DNA of 53,800 bases, taken from JALHMQ01 sp964616395 (lineage in GTDB: Bacteria; Pseudomonadota; Gammaproteobacteria; Burkholderiales; Burkholderiaceae_F). Under the pieces are notes generated by a model. That model had not been told where the DNA came from. It worked only from the letters and a program-made list of their open reading frames with translations, and did not search any database. The stretch covers positions 1-53,800 of the forward strand of contig CAZTUT010000002.1 in NCBI GenBank assembly GCA_964616395.1, in the 5' to 3' direction. Position 1 is the stretch's first letter. Each line of letters opens with the position of its first letter. Position numbers and translations under genes: made by a program. Shown here one piece after another: positions 50,780 through 53,800 of this stretch.

Positions 50780-52015
50780 GTGGATCAGCCGACTGCCGAG
50801 TTGCCGCGCGAGTTTTCGCGCATCAAGCGACTGCCGCCGTACGTATTCAACATCACCGCCGAGTTGAAGATGGCTGCCCGCCGGCGCGGGGAAGACATCA
50901 TCGACATGAGCATGGGCAATCCGGACGGACCCACGCCGAAGCACATCGTCGACAAGCTGGTCGAGGCTGCGCAGCGCGGCGACACACATGGTTATTCGGT
51001 GTCCAAGGGGATTCCGCGCCTGCGCCGCGCGATCGCCAACTGGTACCGCACACGCTACGACGTGGAGTTCGATCCCGACAGCGAGACGATTGCCACCATC
51101 GGCTCCAAGGAAGGCCTCGCGCACCTGATGCTTGCCACGCTGGAGCGCGGCGACACGGTGCTGGTGCCCAACCCGAGCTATCCGATCCACATCTACGGCG
51201 CGATCATCGCCGGCGCCGACATCCGCTCGGTGCGTATGACGCCGGGCGTGGACTTTTTTGCCGAACTCGAGCGCGCGATCCGCGAGTCGTTCCCGAAGCC
51301 GAAGATGATGATCCTCGGCTTCCCCAGCAACCCGACCGCGCAGTGCGTGGACCTGCAGTTCTTTCATCGCGTGGTGGCGTTGGCGCGCCAGCATGGCATC
51401 TATGTCGTGCACGACCTCGCTTACGCCGATCTGGCGTTCGACGACGTGTTCCCGAACAACCGGGCGCCGTCGATCATGCAGGTGCCGGGTGCGCGCGACG
51501 TGGCAGTCGAATTCTTCACGATGAGCAAGAGCTACAACATGGCCGGCTGGCGGGTCGGCTTCATGGTGGGCAACAAGACGCTGGTGGCGGCGCTGGCGCG
51601 CATCAAGAGCTATCACGACTACGGCACCTTCACGCCGATCCAGGTCGCCAGCATCGCGGCGCTCGAAGGCCCGCAGGACTGCGTCGAGGAAATCCGCCGC
51701 GAGTACCAGCGGCGGCGCGACGTGCTGGTCAAGGGCCTGCACGAGGCGGGCTGGATGGTCGAGGTGCCGCATGCGTCGATGTACATCTGGGCCCAGATCC
51801 CGCCCGCCTATGCGCAGATGGGCTCGCTGGAGTTCAGCAAGAAGTTGCTGGCCGAGGCCAAGGTCGCGGTGTCGCCGGGCATCGGCTTCGGTGACTACGG
51901 CGACAACCACGTGCGCTTCGCGCTGATCGAGAACGAACATCGGATCCGCCAGGCGGTGCGCGGCATCAAGGAGATGTTCCGCGCCGACGGCCTGATGCCG
52001 CGCGCGGTGGCCTGA
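50780..52015 (+). CDS. alaC: Alanine transaminase, AlaC-type
   Basis: A fold-type I PLP aminotransferase (411 aa), like E. coli AlaC (412 aa), converting pyruvate and glutamate to alanine. Blocks: RIKRLPPYVFNITAELK, MSMGNPDGPTPKHIVDKLVE, NPSYPIHIYGAIIAGADIRS, GFPSNPTAQCV, the PLP Lys in TMSKSYNMAGWRVGFMVGN and the substrate Arg in DNHVRFALIENEHRIRQAV. GTG 50780 has AGGAAG at 50769-50774; upstream in-frame codons run far into unrelated sequence. It stands 68 bp before hom, so they may be cotranscribed. Confidence 0.92.
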   Translation: MDQPTAELPREFSRIKRLPPYVFNITAELKMAARRRGEDIIDMSMGNPDGPTPKHIVDKLVEAAQRGDTHGYSVSKGIPRLRRAIANWYRTRYDVEFDPDSETIATIGSKEGLAHLMLATLERGDTVLVPNPSYPIHIYGAIIAGADIRSVRMTPGVDFFAELERAIRESFPKPKMMILGFPSNPTAQCVDLQFFHRVVALARQHGIYVVHDLAYADLAFDDVFPNNRAPSIMQVPGARDVAVEFFTMSKSYNMAGWRVGFMVGNKTLVAALARIKSYHDYGTFTPIQVASIAALEGPQDCVEEIRREYQRRRDVLVKGLHEAGWMVEVPHASMYIWAQIPPAYAQMGSLEFSKKLLAEAKVAVSPGIGFGDYGDNHVRFALIENEHRIRQAVRGIKEMFRADGLMPRAVA

Positions 52016-52083
52016 ACGGCGCACGTTGCGCTGAGTCCCGAAACAGTTTCACGGGCCGCCGGACAGGGCCTGCCTGAGTAGCC

Positions 52084-53406
52084 ATGACCATGACCATCGA
52101 ACCGATCAAGATCGGCCTGCTCGGCCTGGGCACGGTTGGCAGCGGCACGTTCGACGTGCTGACCCGCAACCAGAACGAGATCCTGCGCCGGGCCGGTCGC
52201 GGCATCGAGATTGCCGCCATCGGTGTGCGCGATGCGGCGCGCGCGCGCAAGCGTGTGGGTGGCGCGATCCCGATCACCACGCAGCTGACCGACGTGGTGC
52301 GCCATCCGGACATCGACATCGTGGTCGAGCTGATCGGCGGCGAGGAGCCGGCGCGGTCGCTGGTGATGGAGGCCATCGCGCTGGGCAAGCACGTGGTCAC
52401 TGCCAACAAGGCGCTGCTGGCGCGGCACGGCAACGAGATCTTCAAGGCCGCCCAGGACCGCGGCGTGATGGTGGCCTTCGAGGGCGCGGTCGCCGGCGGC
52501 ATTCCGATCATCAAGGCGCTGCGCGAAGGCCTGTCGGCCAACCGGATCGAGTGGCTGGCCGGCATCATCAACGGCACCAGCAACTTCATCCTGTCGGAGA
52601 TGCGCAGCCGCGGTGCCTCGTTCGCCGAGGTGCTGGCCGAGGCACAGCGGCTCGGCTACGCGGAAGCCGACCCGACTTTCGACATCGAAGGCATCGATGC
52701 GGCCCACAAGCTGACGCTGCTGGCCTCGATCGCGTTCGGCGTGCCGATCAACTTCGGCGCAGCCTATACCGAGGGCATCAGTCGGCTGACTGCCGACGAC
52801 ATCCGCTATGCCGAGCAGCGCGGCTACCGGATCAAGCTGCTGGGCATCACCAAGCGCAAGGCCGACGGCCTGGAACTGCGCGTGCATCCCACGCTGGTGC
52901 CCAAGGAGCGGCTGATCGCCAGCGTCGAGGGGGCAATGAATGCAGTGCTGGTCAAGGGCGACGCGGTGGGTGTGACGCTCTACTACGGCAAGGGCGCGGG
53001 GGCGGAGCCTACGGCCTCGGCGGTGATCGCCGACCTGGTTGATGTCACGCGCATGCACACCGCCGATCCGGAGAACCAGGTGCCGCACCTGGCGTTCCAG
53101 CCGGACGCGATGGCCGCCGTGCCCTGGCTGGGTATCGAGGACACCGTCACCAGCTACTACTTCCGGATGCGTGTGGCCGACCAGCCGGGCGTGCTCGCCG
53201 ACATCGCGCGCATCCTCGCCGATGGCCGCATCAGCATCAACGCGCTGTTCCAGCGTGAGCCGAGCGAGGGCGAGAACCAGACCGACATCATCATGCTCAC
53301 GCACTCGGCGCTGGAGCGCGATGCCAACGCGGCGATCCGCCGTATCGAGGCGCTGCCGACCGTGCTGGCGCCGGTGATCCGGCTGCGCCTTGAAGAGCTG
53401 AACTAG
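52084..53406 (+). CDS. hom: Homoserine dehydrogenase
   Basis: A monofunctional enzyme (440 aa) reducing aspartate semialdehyde to homoserine in Thr/Met synthesis. The nucleotide-binding GLLGLGTVGSGTFDVL, VVTANKALLARHG, catalytic-domain FEGAVAGGIPIIKALREGL, INGTSNFILSEM and LGYAEADPTFDIEGIDAAHK are all present. A C-terminal ACT domain (~355-440, YYFRMRVADQPGVLADIARI) suggests threonine feedback. ATG 52084 and ATG 52090 are both possible. thrC follows after 8 bp. Confidence 0.97.
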   Translation: MTMTIEPIKIGLLGLGTVGSGTFDVLTRNQNEILRRAGRGIEIAAIGVRDAARARKRVGGAIPITTQLTDVVRHPDIDIVVELIGGEEPARSLVMEAIALGKHVVTANKALLARHGNEIFKAAQDRGVMVAFEGAVAGGIPIIKALREGLSANRIEWLAGIINGTSNFILSEMRSRGASFAEVLAEAQRLGYAEADPTFDIEGIDAAHKLTLLASIAFGVPINFGAAYTEGISRLTADDIRYAEQRGYRIKLLGITKRKADGLELRVHPTLVPKERLIASVEGAMNAVLVKGDAVGVTLYYGKGAGAEPTASAVIADLVDVTRMHTADPENQVPHLAFQPDAMAAVPWLGIEDTVTSYYFRMRVADQPGVLADIARILADGRISINALFQREPSEGENQTDIIMLTHSALERDANAAIRRIEALPTVLAPVIRLRLEELN

Positions 53407-53414
53407 GGGCGCCG

Positions 53415-53800
53415 ATGCGTTACGTGTCCACGCGCGGCCGGGCGCCGGAGCAGGGCTTCCTCGGCATCCTGCTGTCGGGTCTGGCGACCGATGGCGGCCT
53501 CTACATGCCGACCCATTACCCGCGCATCAGCGACGAAGACCTGACGCGCTGGCGCACGCTGGACTACGCGACACTCGCCTTCGAGGTTCTGCAGCGCTTC
53601 GCCGACGACATTCCGGCCGACGATCTTCGCGCGCTGTGCGAACGGACCTATACGGCGCAGGTATACGGCAATGGCCGCCCCGATTCCGACCTGCGGCAGA
53701 TCACGCCGCTGCGCTGGATCGAGCCGGGGCTTGGCCTGCTCGAGGTGTCCAACGGGCCGACGCTCGCCTTCAAGGACATGGCGATGCAGCTGCTGGGCGC
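53415..53800 (+). CDS. thrC: Threonine synthase, N-terminal part (3' truncated by window edge)
   Basis: The first ~128 residues of threonine synthase, the PLP enzyme converting O-phosphohomoserine to threonine. It opens MRYVSTRGRAPEQGFLGILL with LATDGGLYMPTHYP, and the last visible block is LEVSNGPTLAFKDMAMQLLG, which contains the PLP-binding Lys (AFKD). ATG 53415 lies 8 bp after hom with GGGGCG upstream; hom-thrC is a standard pair. Confidence 0.95.
   Translation, partial: MRYVSTRGRAPEQGFLGILLSGLATDGGLYMPTHYPRISDEDLTRWRTLDYATLAFEVLQRFADDIPADDLRALCERTYTAQVYGNGRPDSDLRQITPLRWIEPGLGLLEVSNGPTLAFKDMAMQLLG

Overview
This is a chromosomal housekeeping segment from a high-GC betaproteobacterium, almost certainly of the order Burkholderiales. 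Gene orders typical of that order all occur here: thrS-infC-rpmI-rplT-pheS-pheT-ihfA-merR-tRNA-Pro, surE-pcm-nlpD-rpoS, ndk-rlmN-pilW-rodZ-ispG-hisS-yfgM-bamB-der-hfq-hflX-hflK-hflC-DUF2065-hisZ-purA, and rpsF-priB-rpsR-rplI-dnaB. The family or genus cannot be fixed from the window. There is no rRNA, CRISPR array, insertion sequence or prophage. Both ends cut genes: thrS at the left and thrC at the right.

Layout. Positions 1-6269 carry translation genes (thrS 3' end, infC with an ATC start, rpmI, rplT, pheS, pheT), then ihfA and a MerR-like regulator. Positions 6386-10912 carry tRNA-Pro(GGG), surE, pcm, nlpD, rpoS and a PolB-type 3'-5' exonuclease. Positions 10909-22397 carry rlmD, ndk, rlmN, pilW/pilF, rodZ, ispG, hisS, yfgM, bamB, der and hfq. 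Positions 22445-29165 carry hflX, hflK, hflC, DUF2065, hisZ, purA and a phosphoribosyltransferase. A minus-strand tRNA-Leu(CAG) with a near-consensus promoter follows, then rnr-rlmB, an alkB-type alkane hydroxylase gene, rpsF-priB-rpsR-rplI, dnaB, a DUF47 gene and a DUF456 gene.

Positions 38346-47934 are the accessory-looking part. An AEC transporter and a LysR regulator lie on the minus strand. Divergent from them is a compact plus-strand operon: an SDR dehydrogenase, a three-part TRAP transporter (dctP, dctQ, dctM), a split transketolase (N and C subunits) and a full-length transketolase. The three transketolase genes overlap by 4 bp each. No sugar kinase, isomerase or aldolase is present. 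I infer a catabolic module for an acidic, probably non-phosphorylated polyhydroxy compound. The window closes with phoH-bcp-DUF498 on the minus strand and alaC-hom-thrC on the plus strand (alanine and threonine biosynthesis).

The most interesting regulatory structures are a three-way alternative-pairing attenuator between rplT and pheS, and a perfect 9-bp hairpin that buries the rpoS ribosome binding site. Two 100-N gaps (in nlpD and alkB) are each flanked by the same 55-bp sequence on both sides. Collapsing the duplicate restores one open frame in both genes, so they are assembly joins rather than real breaks.
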